Source: Clonostachys chloroleuca | Lineage: Eukaryota; Ascomycota; Sordariomycetes; Hypocreales; Bionectriaceae | Assembly (NCBI GenBank): GCA_037952775.1 | Contig: JBANAY010000003.1 | Span: 27,404,001-27,468,000, forward strand | Direction: 5' to 3' | DNA: 64,000 nucleotides | Shown: positions 1-11,072 of the stretch, in pieces | How positions within the stretch are numbered: the stretch's first letter is position 1 | Layout of the letters: every line of letters begins with the position of its first letter | Translations under genes and position numbers: made by a program | The notes under the pieces: generated by a model | Told to the model about the DNA's origin: nothing | Seen by the model: only the letters and a program-made list of their open reading frames with translations | The model's database searches: none

Positions 1-1127
1 ACCGAGTGTCGTCTTCAATATCTGCCAACGTACATGAAAATGAGGGGACGAGACCCCGCCCCCGTGCGTCAAACGGCAAATATCTGTGCTCTTACACTGA
101 TATGTTCCGTGATGCTGTCAACGCTTGGTTCGAGAAGGCCAATGGCACAGTTATATATCCCAAATCATGGATGAGGATTTACATTACTGAGCTCAGCGCC
201 CAAAAACAGAACATTCAACAACAGCTAGTGGGCGTCACGGAGCAGCTAGACCAGCTAGAAGAAGAAGACGCGGCATACAGGAAATGTGAAGGATATCAAA
301 TCCAGTTTGGCAACTCCATTATATTCAAAAATGATGCAGGCCCTTATGCACCTAGGGAATCTCAAAACACCGGCGCTCTGCCCCACGAGCAAGATCTCAA
401 GGCGGCCCAGCCATCTCAGCTTGCGAGTCAGTTTGCCCATATTCATCCATCGCACTACCGCTTCAGCTACGAGTTCATAAAAGCGCATCCCACGATAATT
501 CATGCTTCAGAGGTTGACGGCCTGATGGCTTGCGCTTTCAACATCGCTCGCTTCTTAGACGATGACAAGAGAGTGCAAGGGTACGTCCACCAAGCCTCGG
601 TATTGCAATACTGTCTGGAACTCGGCACCAACGGCGCGGAAATATTCTTCCGGGCAATGAACAGACCGAAGAGTAAAGCCCATGTTGGCTTCCAAAGAGA
701 GGTTTTCGACAAGCTCATGAGGCTGCTGGAACTTGCTGATATCAGCAGGGAGTACCTCGAGGGCATTAACATGAGAGTCACAGTCAAAATTCACATGGAA
801 CCCAACACGACATTTATCGTCAGTGAACCTCAGCTAGACAGCGGCGACGAAGATGAACAAGAAAGACGAAGTATCTTTGAGGAATTCAGTGATGACATGA
901 AAGCAGCAATTCAGAGTGGCTCGTTGGACAATATCAATGAGGTCTTGAGTGCTATGCCAGTGGACGAAGCCGAAGTGGTGAGAACACTGATATTTGAGGT
1001 AAGTTTATTCGCTGACTCCATAATATTATAAGAGAAATTACTTTGACTAACCTTTACAATTTTCCTTTAGACTGATTGTATCAAGGTTCAGGATACAGTC
1101 CCAGATGCCGTGACGGAGCCGCACTAA
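1..1127 (+). CDS. Cdc37-like Hsp90 co-chaperone, 5' partial
   Basis: Open from the window edge, so the true start lies upstream. Exons are <1..998 and 1071..1127, with a 72-nt GT-AG intron (GACTAAC branch) joined in phase 0; the last exon adds 18 residues. The visible part is about 349 aa. A short acidic, Gln/Leu-rich probable coiled coil (around residues 65-90) precedes the Cdc37 Hsp90-binding module: YEFIKAHPTIIH, then a helical stretch with YVHQASVLQYCLELG and GAEIFFRAM, and the C-terminal IFEEFSDDMKAAIQSGSLD segment. In the family this recruits protein kinases to Hsp90 in the cytosol. The sequence departs clearly from the highly conserved housekeeping protein, and the N-terminal region is not the canonical kinase-binding start, so a divergent paralogue is likely. 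Family assignment is firm; function is inferred. Confidence 0.72.
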
Positions 1128-1739
1128 GGGAATTTGCGAGTTTTGTGAACCGCCACCAATCCTGTTCCGGGGAATTGGGTTTCAGGGGGGAAGTCACAAT
1201 AAAGCTCTCATAGAAGCAGTCTTCAAATGCGACGTTACCCTCATAGGAACTATGCTTAAGTGGGGATGGGTGAGATGGGAAATGGGTGCTGGTAAATATA
1301 ATACGTATTGGATTGTCTCTGGGCCCGATATGGGTAGAAGATTAACAAAACGCAACTGACTAAAACAAAAACTCACCATGTTTCGCAAAGTGACTATATT
1401 CTCCCAATGTCTCATGGTCGGGTGAGTGGAGAATACCAAGGTAACGCTCAACTAAGAGCTGAGAATGTCTTCGCATGGCTGTGAAAACAGAGGCTGTAGC
1501 TCCGAATCGCCAGATTGCTTGCGAAAATCCATTAAACATAGTCCATTGCCCTAGCAATGGGTCTATCACCGCTTTAGAAGCAATTCTACTTTATAGAGAC
1601 TGATGAGAATGATTTAAGCCTCTGGTCATGTTTTCGTGTGTTGAGGAACTTTCAGTTTGATATGTATTCTCGTCGGTATTGCGTATTAACTGTTGAGCAT
1701 AAACTAATATGTGATTTTACTCAAAGTTTAATCATCTTC
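1128..1739. other. Intergenic, no gene recognised
   Basis: AT-rich sequence between the Cdc37-like gene and an aldehyde dehydrogenase relic. A minus-strand open stretch at 1360-1569 has protein-like composition but no family I recognise and no convincing exon structure. Confidence 0.5.
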
Positions 1740-2560
1740 CTACAAACGAGATCCCATGTTCACATGAACCGCTTTGTTCGCTGTGTACGCAGCAGGCCCT
1801 CCTCGTCAAGCTCCGACATAATATCTGACTCCTTGTATCCGCCAAAGGGAATGATAACTTACTTCTAGCTCGATCTTCTTAGCCACAGAATAAGCACGTG
1901 TAATATCCTGACTGAAAATGGCGGCGCCAAGACCGTAGGTATTAACATTAGCTCTGTAAACTACCTCTTCCTCTGTTAGGAACGAACTGATAATAATAGG
2001 GGGTCCAATTATCTCTTCTCGGTAAATAGTTATCTTATCTATAACGTCAGTGAAGACAGTGGGCTTGATGAATAATATATTTTTTTAAAGATTGGTAGGG
2101 CTTCCCTCAAAGGCTGATTGTTTTGCCATCCTGCTTTCTTTTCTCTATATACTACAGCTGAGACTTGGACTCCTGGGGTCCCTGTAACATATCGTTGGTA
2201 AAAGGATCGCCGACCTTAGAGATCACTTTGACTCTCGCTATGAAAGCTGTAATACACTTGTCGTAGATAGACTTCTGAACTATAATCCGGCTGGTGGCAG
2301 TACAGATTTGTCCCTGGTTGGCCATGATCCCGTAATGACTCCAGTTCAGCCCAGAGTCGGCATCCTTGAAAATCACCAGCGGCAACTTGCCACCAGTCTC
2401 AAGAGTACTGCTCTAAAGGTTCTTCGCAGTAAGCTTTATGATTTCGCATCCAGTGGTAGTATTCTCATTCTCTCCTACTATGGCGGCATTCTAGTCCCCA
2501 GGTTCATGATCAAGGAATATTTCCCCCAGAGGAGAGGTATTGCTTCTCCTTCGATGTGAT
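1740..2560 (-). pseudogene. Aldehyde dehydrogenase relic
   Basis: Translated pieces of an NAD(P)-dependent aldehyde dehydrogenase occur in the right order on the minus strand but in shifting frames. They are a degraded NTTTG...TLETGGKLPLVIFKDADS piece (about 2340-2440), the catalytic-Cys segment NQGQICTATSR with IYDKCITAF and KVGDPF (2152-2330), then REEIIGPPI, ANVNTYGLGAAIF and ITRAYSVAKKIE (about 1870-2060), PFGGYKES (about 1800-1850), and a final KAVHVNMGSRL ending in a stop at 1740-1742. The amino-terminal half is short, with internal stops at about 2420 and 2490, and a large internal part seems deleted. No single reading frame can encode the enzyme, so it is a pseudogene. Surrounding DNA is AT-rich and otherwise empty. 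Confidence 0.7.
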
Positions 2561-4295
2561 AGTATGATTTGAAAATTCTTAATTGACGATCCTACGATCT
2601 CCTTAGCGAAGAGGTCACGGATCTAAGTTATTACATTCCTAAATTCCCGGAGAGGCCCCCAGGCATCTGTTGATAATATTAAAAAATCTCCAGAATAGAT
2701 CTCTTTATGCAACCTGCATGGTTGCTGATAAACCCCAACCCAACCCCCCAAAATATATAATCACTATTATGAAACGATTGGATGCCGATCCGGTCTTCAT
2801 TAAGGTTTCCCCGAGTTCATAATTAAGTTTAGAAGATAATCTGCCGTGGTATCTATTGTAACTTCGAAATGAAATCCTAGCCCAGCTGCATTGAAAGTCG
2901 ATCAAAGCTTAATATCTATGGACTGGTACTCAACTAGAGCAATTAGAGGAGGGAAGGACAAGTCGTCGTTAAAGCCCGATTATTGCAATTCTACATCTTT
3001 CGATTTCTTCATGGGCCTACGAACTCTTTCAAGCGGATGAAGCATAACCACCAAAACGATAGGATTCTGATCATACGCACGCTAGCACACGCATGTACCG
3101 CTGAGAAACGCAAAGACTAAGAAGCCCCCTCACAATGATCACACTTAAGGCTTTAGGGTCCTTTGTATTGTTAGGGCCTTGGACTGAGCCAATCACCCGA
3201 GGCCGAGGTTTCCTCAGCTTTTTATGTTGCTTAGTGAAAGATGCTATACTTTTGAGGTTTCTTGCTGGCCAATCAATTATTCAAGTCTCTTCCTGCAATG
3301 AATTGATAGGTCCGATTTGCAAACCTAGTCTCGACAAAGGTAGGTTTCTTCTAACGTCTGCGACAAAGAAGAGGATGACCCTATGTATTGACTATTTATT
3401 TCTCAGTAATTCCAATAAAATGGGTAAGTCTTTATTCAAAAACCCATGAAATACAAGGCTTTTGAAAGAAGTGATTTCTTCGGTGCTGCGTTATACCTAA
3501 AGAGTATGTTTACTATTCGGGGACGAAATAATCTGATACGTCATGAAATTGAAAGATTGCATCAAAGCTTGCGCGAAGAGAATGCCCGTATAGAATTCCT
3601 GGCATAACATCGCACATGCTTTCTATGAATGGCCGCACGGGCGGGGGAGGATTGCTGAGCCTCATCGGGTGACAGAATGGGCAACGAAAGCTGTTGTTCC
3701 TCACATGCATGCCGAGAAACTATGTTGGACCTGACCCTAAAGTTGGATATTTATGTGACTCCGCATGACCATTGGTCGCTTTAGTTCATATGGCATTTCA
3801 GGTAATGAAATAATTGAGAGATCTCGCAACAAGCTTGGAGCTATAGCCCGGACTGCACAAGTTGATGGTAAATGTAGTACGGCTTGTGTAGTCACAGTCA
3901 GCCTCAGCTCACTCATATTCTCTCTGATGTACCAGAAAGAATGTATGATCATCGGCTGAAGTACCCCTTTGGAGCACAAAATTTAGTGTGAGGCTTGGAG
4001 CCAAGACTTGATGAGGGCCAAGCAGTAATGCGGCGAGGGCCGTAGTGGTACTGAAGGCCCTGATGATAACAAGGATGCATACTTGAATACGAATTTAATT
4101 GCTGAGTATATGGCTGAAAAACTTTTGATAAAGGACTTAAATTCGTAGTATTCTCATATTGAACGTAGTATAAAGGCATGGCCAAACCGCCTCCCTCCTA
4201 CTAGGGAGTGAATAAACCTAAGTAGACCGTTCGAAGCTTTACCGCCTAGCCCGACTTTCATCTTCATCTTTAGGGATTCTACCAAATTTTAGACT
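2561..4295. other. Gene-poor AT-rich stretch with promoter of GH43 gene
   Basis: No family recognised on either strand; open frames at 3135-3449 (+) and 3737-3979 (-) have no supporting structure. A TATA-like TATAAAGG at 4169-4176 lies about 120 nt before the GH43 start codon and probably belongs to its promoter. Confidence 0.45.
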
Positions 4296-5546
4296 ATGCG
4301 TTCATTCAAGGTTCTCTCGGTCATTGGACTGCTTGCGCAGGTCATTTGTTCCCTGGGCTTCTATAATCCCGTCCGCAAGGGAGCTGCAGACCCAGCAATG
4401 GTATGGGCGGATGGTAATTACCACCTGTAAGCTACCTCAGACCTCAAGAACATCAACATCGTAGTAACAAAGATAGTACTTATACCTCCGATACTCACAT
4501 TCAGATCACGAAGTCTCCCACGATCGGAGGGTTGAACAAAGGAGAGACTAAGACCGTCTGGACGGATTCTGATACTACTCGGAACCTTCATATCTGGGCC
4601 CCGGAGATGCACCGAATTAATGGGATATGGATTATATTCTATTCAAGTCGAGGTGCGAAGGACGAAGAAGGTTTCCGTACTCGATTTCTGCGCGGATGTA
4701 ATGGCCCGAACCCCTCTGATTGCACCTACACCTTCGGCGGTGACTTGGTAGCTCCAGAGGGTCAGAGGGGTGGCCCCTCGAAGAATAATGCTCACAGCAT
4801 CGACGGGTCGTATTTAAAAATTCCAGGGAAAGGTGAATATCATGTTCTTAGCATGATAGACGAGAAGGGATTAGAGTCCATCGGAATTGCTACGCTAGAC
4901 ACGAGCAAATGGAAGGTTGGTGGATGGAACGTCATATGCCGACCCGACCAGCCCTGGGAGCAGTTTGATGGTGATGGTGCTGGGAGTAAAGCTCTGCGCA
5001 CTGGAAAGGGATTGGTTGAAGGACCATACGTGAGTGCTATCCCTGCAAGATAACCCTTCCGAATCAGACTTCTAATGATTGATAGGCACTGTATCACGGC
5101 AAAGACATTTGGCTGTCTTATTCCGGATCAGACTGTTCCGCACCTCAGTATGCTCTTGGGCTGCTTCATTATAACGGAGGGGACCCTCTGAAGGCATCTT
5201 CATGGGAAAAGACATGGCCGGTCTTGTCCTCGGCCAATGGCCATTATGGAACTGGACATAACTCCTTTTTCAGCTCCCCAGATGGGACCGAGATCTGGGT
5301 AAGTTTTCTATTCGCTGAATGAGAAACAAACTCAGTCTTGTCATCTAACTGAAGATTCAGAACCTTTTCCACGCCACTTCCAACCCCAAGGGACATTGTG
5401 GGGTAAACCGATACACGATGGCACAGAAGGTTACATTTGATGCACAGAACAATCCAATCTTCGGGGAGCCTCTTTCTAATGAGACAGAGATTCCCCCTCC
5501 AAGTGGACAGGGAAAGAAAGTCGATAACTCAACGGAACTTGTGTAA
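4296..5546 (+). CDS. Secreted glycoside hydrolase family 43
   Basis: Four exons, 4296..4426, 4477..5029, 5086..5298 and 5361..5546, give 360 aa with all junctions in frame. The first acceptor (TAG at 4474-4476) was chosen because it restores the expected strand after NYHL. Residues 1-20 (basic start, hydrophobic core, CSLG) look like a signal peptide, so the enzyme is secreted. GH43 beta-propeller features are ADPAMVW (general-base Asp near residue 32), ITKSPTIGGL, HIWAPEMHRINGIW, and GLVEGPY with the general-acid Glu, then GHNSFF in the last blades. GH43 enzymes are inverting arabinofuranosidases, xylosidases or arabinanases acting on plant hemicellulose or pectin; the substrate cannot be fixed here. 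The catalytic residues appear intact. Confidence 0.85.
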
Positions 5547-5814
5547 TATCAATGACACAACGGATGAATAGCTCTCACAAATTTGGATAACAGTATTGTT
5601 TTACAAAGCGGATAACTGTTTTTATGTATCTGAACTTAGAAGCAACTTCCCTCTGCAATTTTCTGATTGAGTTATAGAGGTCTTAGATATCGAATGCAAC
5701 AGAAGAACACTTGGATAGCTACTTTCATCAGACATGCTTGTACCGGGCCCGTTTAGGATGACTGTAGCTAAGAAACGCAATCGAGGAACGGGGCAATGAG
5801 GCTAGGAGGATTAA

Positions 5815-7020
5815 CTAGCCCTGTCTGTGCCATGCGTGCGGGTCGTATGGCTGGTTCTCCAAGGTGGCGGTCGTTTGCCCTTCACCTGATTGATTCACCA
5901 ACGGGCGAAGAGCATGTGCCTCGCCCGTGTCATTCACCTCTGACTCGTCCCCATCTTGATTGACATTCTTCGGTGTGGTGTCTTTATTCTCGGGCTGCTT
6001 TGTATAGTCGAAAGGTTCCATGTCTCCCCAAGTCTCCCGGGTCAGCCAGCTTGCATCTCCTGGGCGTTTCCAACCTCTTGCCTTCTGCCGCTCGTAGCTT
6101 ACCCGCTTCAAGCGGGCAGACTCAGCCTGAGTGAGATGGAGATAGAGCTCAACCAGGATTGCGTGTATCGCGATGGCTAGGAATGCCGCTGGCCCGAACG
6201 ACGCCCTGATTGCAGCACCGATTTGATGTAACGGGAACAGTCCGTCGGCATTTGGTTGGGGAGTAAAATCCGCCAAGACACCAATAACGGAGTCATGGTC
6301 TATCTCGCATGCAGGATAAAATTTAGCAGCCAGATTGTCCCCGTTCTTGGAATTTGAGAAGTCGATTGTTTCACAATCCATTGGGATATATATCGCCACA
6401 CTCAAGCCAACTAACTGCATCATCGGGACTTGGATAATGCGAAGAGTAATGATGATGAATGCATATGACCAGCACCGCATCATCCAAGCACGGTGCTGGT
6501 CGATCTGGAGTCTCCTGATATTGATGTATGCGAGGAGAGCGAAACCGGTCGTCATCAGAGCAAGCATGCCGGTCAAAGTTTGAACGTCAACAGAGCCACC
6601 CAAGGCACGCGTGCACATGATGATAGCGCCTGCATTGCCGACTAGCAGAAGAGAAATGAGAAGATATCCCGTGATGCGGTGGAAGAGCATAGCTTTGTAT
6701 CGAACAATAGGGAGGAATTGTAGGGGAAGTAAGAACCCAATTGGAACAACAGCACTCAGGTGCATAAGGGTGCCAGTTCGAATGATACCTTTGGACATGT
6801 GAAGCCAATCTCCGCTAATAAGGTGGTCCATCTTGAACGTAGTATCGTAGTTCAGATAGATAGTTCGCGAGGCGCAAAAGCCAAGGGCAGCGCCACAAAA
6901 GATTAACCATAAGGGAAAGTTGTATCCTTTCTGGAAGCCAAGAGGGTTGTAAACTTTTCGCCAGAAGGCAACCCATTTGTTAGGGGCTGCCTTCCCGTGA
7001 TGTTGATAATAGAAAGGCAT
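5815..7020 (-). CDS. DUF2306 multi-pass membrane protein
   Basis: Single exon of 401 aa starting at ATG 7020. At least seven hydrophobic segments can be seen: around residues 36-55 (FPLWLIFCGAALGFCASRTI), 85-110, 118-140, 148-168, 183-210 and one near 275-300, followed by a hydrophilic tail of about 100 residues rich in Glu, Asn and Thr. Family-typical elements are the loop with FHRITGYLLISLLLVGN and the DQHRAWMMRCWSYAFIIITLR segment with its conserved His and Arg. This matches the fungal DUF2306 (predicted membrane protein) family, whose function is unknown. It faces away from the GH43 gene (tail-to-tail, 268 nt apart). Confidence 0.8.
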   Translation of the reverse strand: MPFYYQHHGKAAPNKWVAFWRKVYNPLGFQKGYNFPLWLIFCGAALGFCASRTIYLNYDTTFKMDHLISGDWLHMSKGIIRTGTLMHLSAVVPIGFLLPLQFLPIVRYKAMLFHRITGYLLISLLLVGNAGAIIMCTRALGGSVDVQTLTGMLALMTTGFALLAYINIRRLQIDQHRAWMMRCWSYAFIIITLRIIQVPMMQLVGLSVAIYIPMDCETIDFSNSKNGDNLAAKFYPACEIDHDSVIGVLADFTPQPNADGLFPLHQIGAAIRASFGPAAFLAIAIHAILVELYLHLTQAESARLKRVSYERQKARGWKRPGDASWLTRETWGDMEPFDYTKQPENKDTTPKNVNQDGDESEVNDTGEAHALRPLVNQSGEGQTTATLENQPYDPHAWHRQG

Positions 7021-9041
7021 TGGGATTGAGGGACCTGGAAAATTGATGTAGAAATGGAAGATTGAATTGAAGGGTCCTGATACAAGTCGCTACTGTCTTG
7101 CAAAGAGGAAATGGCCATGGAAGTTTTCTTTCAAAGAGATGTCTCAATCTTTTATTCATGAGAACCACCAGCTGCACACACTTTGCTGCCTTCAACCGCG
7201 CGCTTTGCTCCATTTTGAGAAATGCCATTTCTCCAGTATACCTTGCTCAGTGGCGCTGCAAGTCTAGATAGCCGCTGTAGATCTGAGATCGTCCTTAGAT
7301 CTACTAAATGTGTATTATGCCGTTGTCTCTGGATTCACCACCCCTTCTGGATTTGGTGATGGGGTCTGACGTGAGCTGTGGTTGTTTCTGAACCTTTTCG
7401 GTATAGTTTTGCGCGGGCTCAATCCGAATATTCATCCGACGGCGGAATACTAGCAAGGACCTAAGCCTCGGTTAAGTAAACGAAGCCGCCACCTGCATGA
7501 AATAAATGAGACTTGATGTTATCTCAACAAGCGATGCCGAAATGAGAAAATCACACCCTCAGGTCCATCCTTGACGAATCTAATGCATTGCGAGCCAATA
7601 AAGCGATCCGTAAAAAAAGCTTACCGCTTCCAAATCAACATGTTACCTGATAGCACACCGAAATTGAGGATGTAACTAATACGTTAGCTTGGCAGAGAGG
7701 GGCGGTCGGGCTTCCTAGAACAGCAAAGGTGTTAATCCCTGCAGTTAGCCATTCAAAACCAGACCGGATAGTATTCCAGATACGCAGAGAGATCAGAATT
7801 TATGAATTTATAAAGAATTACTTATATTGATGCTGGTGCTGATTTTGGTGATGATGTCGGACATAATGGTAGCGATAATAATAAGAAAAGAAAAACCAAA
7901 TAATGTTCCCAAGAAATTTCCTCTACTGCTGCTACTGACTTCCTCTTGTGTTTCACGGAATCCATGATCGTCCCACAGTACTGCTTCATCTTTCATATTG
8001 AGCCCCGTTTCCGGTTTCAATATGAATCACTGGCAACGCTAGTGATATAATCTTCCACTAGAGATTCGATGGCAGATTCTCAAGGTCTTCTGCCAAGGCA
8101 CTGGCATCGCTGAATATGCATCACCTGTGTATTCATATGCATAGCGGCAAGAGCACAGCTAGGGGATACTTCTTGTCGTCGATGGGACACGTATTGACCA
8201 GCCGTGGAAACAGGTGACGTAAAGGTTGGCTATTGTGACGCGTTGGACCAAAAAGCGGGTGGCATTGAGAATGAGACCAGCGCTATATACTGCTTACCTA
8301 CTTCAAGTCTGTGATTACCTAGGTAGTGTTGTCGGGTTATTGAGTACTAATAGCAAATATATAAGAGGTAGTACACGGAAGATTGTTATTTCTTTTCGCT
8401 TCATATTGCCTCAGCATTCTAAGAAGTGGTCGTCCTTCAATCTGATGTCTCATATCTTATGTCACTGGCAAAGTTCTATTTGTTATTAGGGACCTCGTTA
8501 GTTAAAACACAAGGGTCGAAAATTGTTAGGGTAGCGGCCAATTATTCCCCTGGCAGGAGGAAGCGTTTCTCCCTCTCGCAAAGGCTACCCACTATTGGCA
8601 TTATTTATGATTTTCTATTGGTTAGGAGGCTAGTATGTCTTGATTATCAAAGTAAGAGCTTGGGCATTTGGCACGTTATAAATAGGAGAGAAGCGGTGTA
8701 GCTGTATTGTTTGCTTGTCACATGTCCATCCGGTACTTACGACATCCATCCATTAGGAAGCTGCAACTCCCCGTGATTGAGGACCGCTTTGTCCTACACC
8801 CTGCTAAGTAGTGATGGTTGTCTTCCGCTTTACTGGTTCGATCAACTAACCCTTTTTCCAGGTCAAGGAACTTTGAGGGGCCTTGGCACGGTCCTCCGAT
8901 AGAACCTGGAGAAGACATATGCTCTTGCTGAGAGTAAACCCCTCAGCTTTGTCTTGAGAGTTGCCCTGGGTAGTAGGACGAAGCCGGCTTATTCATCAAC
9001 CTTGCACCGAAACACCCCGTCTCACGAGTTCGTATCGCAGA
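7021..9041. other. Gene-poor AT-rich stretch
   Basis: About 2 kb with only short, unstructured open frames. The largest (7808-8020, minus) is low-complexity with Ser and Ile runs; those at 8226-8701 (+) have no recognised family. I see no RNA gene, repeat array or mobile element here. Confidence 0.45.
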
Positions 9042-10621
9042 ATGCCGGATCTCGACATTTTCCTCGACGGCAACCTTGCCCCGGGTGAACACCGTACTTT
9101 TTCGTTAGCTCCAGATGGCGGTGTCTCTGTTCACAACCGAGGTTTCCTTGGCCAGGAAAGGTCGTTACCCATTACCGAGGGTAGAGACAGAGCATCTCGC
9201 TCGTCCAAGGCGATCTTGGAGGCAATTACGCTCTTGGCCAATGTGCTTGATCGCCACGAGGCTACTATCCGCAAGCGTTGGGCAAAGAAGAGCACCCAGC
9301 AGCGCCAAGATCTCCTCCGCAGGGCATGGCCAGACATGGCTGCTGCCCACGCGCCCGACCTTGCAGCCTATAAGCGCAGAACCAAAGCCCGGGTGCATCT
9401 GATAGAGACAACGGCCTGGACAAGGACTATGCGCTTCCGTACATGAACTTGGAGGACTTGGCGCGCGGGAATGCATTTCTTGTTCTCCTCAATTCTAGAG
9501 CTCGGCGATCGTGACTCGCACGTCCCACTCAGTGTGGCCGCTATAGAACTCGCCCATCTCATCCACACGGACAAACAGCAGCGACAGAAGATCACGGCTC
9601 TCTCGGCCCGTTTCATCGCAGATCTTGGGCTGGCATGCGAGCTTCATAAACAAGTTCGCATGCTCAGCCCAAAGTATTCCGCAAGAATGGGCGCCAAGTT
9701 CACCTTCGATCCTGAAGAGTTGGAGGAGGTGTTGAAGGACTCTGAACTAATGGACGTCCTGAAGCCACTACATGATCTTAAAATGATTGTTTCGGTTACA
9801 CACTCGGGAGACAAATACTTGAATCTCGGTGCAGAAGTCGATCTGTCGAATGGAAAGCTGAGATATCCGATCAACAGGAGCCGCACCAAGGAGAATACCG
9901 AGATTTTATAGGCAGCGGAGCGTCACCTGGATGAGATATGGGACAAGTATGATGCCTAGAAAAATACTTGTCCACAGAAACTATCGAGAAACTTCAGACT
10001 GGGGTACCCAAAAAGGAGGCGCTGCGAAGAACCCCGGATTGGGTTGAACCTGAGCCCAAACCCGCCCAACAAACGACTGAGGACCAAGAATCAGCCAATA
10101 TGAAGTTCGACGGGTGGACCCACGAGCTTTTCAACAAGAGCAAGCTGGAAATAAGGGTGAAGCCCAAGACAACCGGGCAGCGGGGTTCGGGTTACGACGA
10201 AGAGAGTTCACAGACACCTCTAGACCATGCCCAAGATCTCGATGCTTACCTTCCCCGGTTCACAGTGAGAAATCGTGCATATCGCACCTTTGAGGTGGTG
10301 TTCCACGTGCCCTCATTAGACGCACCACCAGGCGAATTGGCTTGGACAGATTTCTTACATGCCATGCGTGCCGTTGGATTTAATTCTGAGAAGCTCTATG
10401 GTTCGGTATGGAGATTTATTCCCAAGGATGGCAAGGTACTCGGGGAGAGCGCGATCAACTTCCACGAGCCACACCCCAGCGGAAAGCTGTCATTTTGGAC
10501 AGCTAGACGGTATGGGAGGCCACTGACCAGAAACTACGGGATAACCAGGCAAAGTTCTTCCTTGGCAGAGAAGGAGAGGCAGCTCGTTCCTTCTAAATGT
10601 GATGCAGTACTGGCTATCTAA
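9042..10621 (+). pseudogene. Decayed fungal-conserved protein of unknown function
   Basis: Pieces of a widespread filamentous-fungal family of uncharacterised proteins occur in order but in broken frames. They are the amino-terminal module HEATIRKRWAKKSTQQRQDLL with AWPDMAAAHAPDL (9240-9365), a YMNLEDLARGNAFLVLLNSR segment in another frame (about 9440-9505), a helical middle (9520-9900), then after a stop at about 9909 and another at 9957 a PDWVEP segment and the family C-terminus with AWTDFLHAMRAVGF, KLYGSVWRF, FHEPHP and WTARRYGRPLTRNYG (10300-10540). At least two frame changes and two stops separate the pieces, and the region after LLNSR is much shorter than in relatives. I recognise the family by pattern but know no function. 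The first ATG in the opening frame is 9042. Confidence 0.65.
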
Positions 10622-11072
10622 AATTCCAAGATTAGATGGTACAGACATATAGGAATACAATAGAGAGATTGTTGAACCCCGTCGATTATCTCTCCAGGTT
10701 GTTGCAGCTATGAACGCACCAGTTTTCCTCACTTTGCTGTATCAACGAAGCCTTCTAGCCGAGGAATAAGAGGTACATTACGCAGCTTCATGTCAACATA
10801 CAAGCTATCTGATTAGTTTTAGCCATATTCATTGGCGGCTGAGTAAGAAGCCTGAGTAATCCCGTGGCATTAATTACGGCAAAATCGATTGGAGGGTAAG
10901 ACCAACGTTGTGCGCTTATGTCTCGATTGGTTCTAGATACTAGTATGTCGAATTTTGTTACGACGAATATAAGTAGGTGGGATATGAATTTATAAGAGGA
11001 GAATTCTTGAACATAGGAACCTAAAAAAAAAAAGAGAGAGAAGAAGGGAAAGAGATAAAAAACAATTTAAGG
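10622..11072. other. Intergenic; PKS 3' flank
   Basis: Contains a purine tract (A run then GA repeats, about 11023-11060) just beyond the PKS stop codon, probably in its 3' untranslated region. Nothing else recognised. Confidence 0.5.

Noticed and set aside
1360..1569. 69-codon minus-strand open frame
   Set aside because: Protein-like but too short, no homologue recognised, no exon partners.
8825..8860. GGTTCGATCAA resembling a tRNA B box
   Set aside because: No A box, cloverleaf or T-run terminator at suitable distances.
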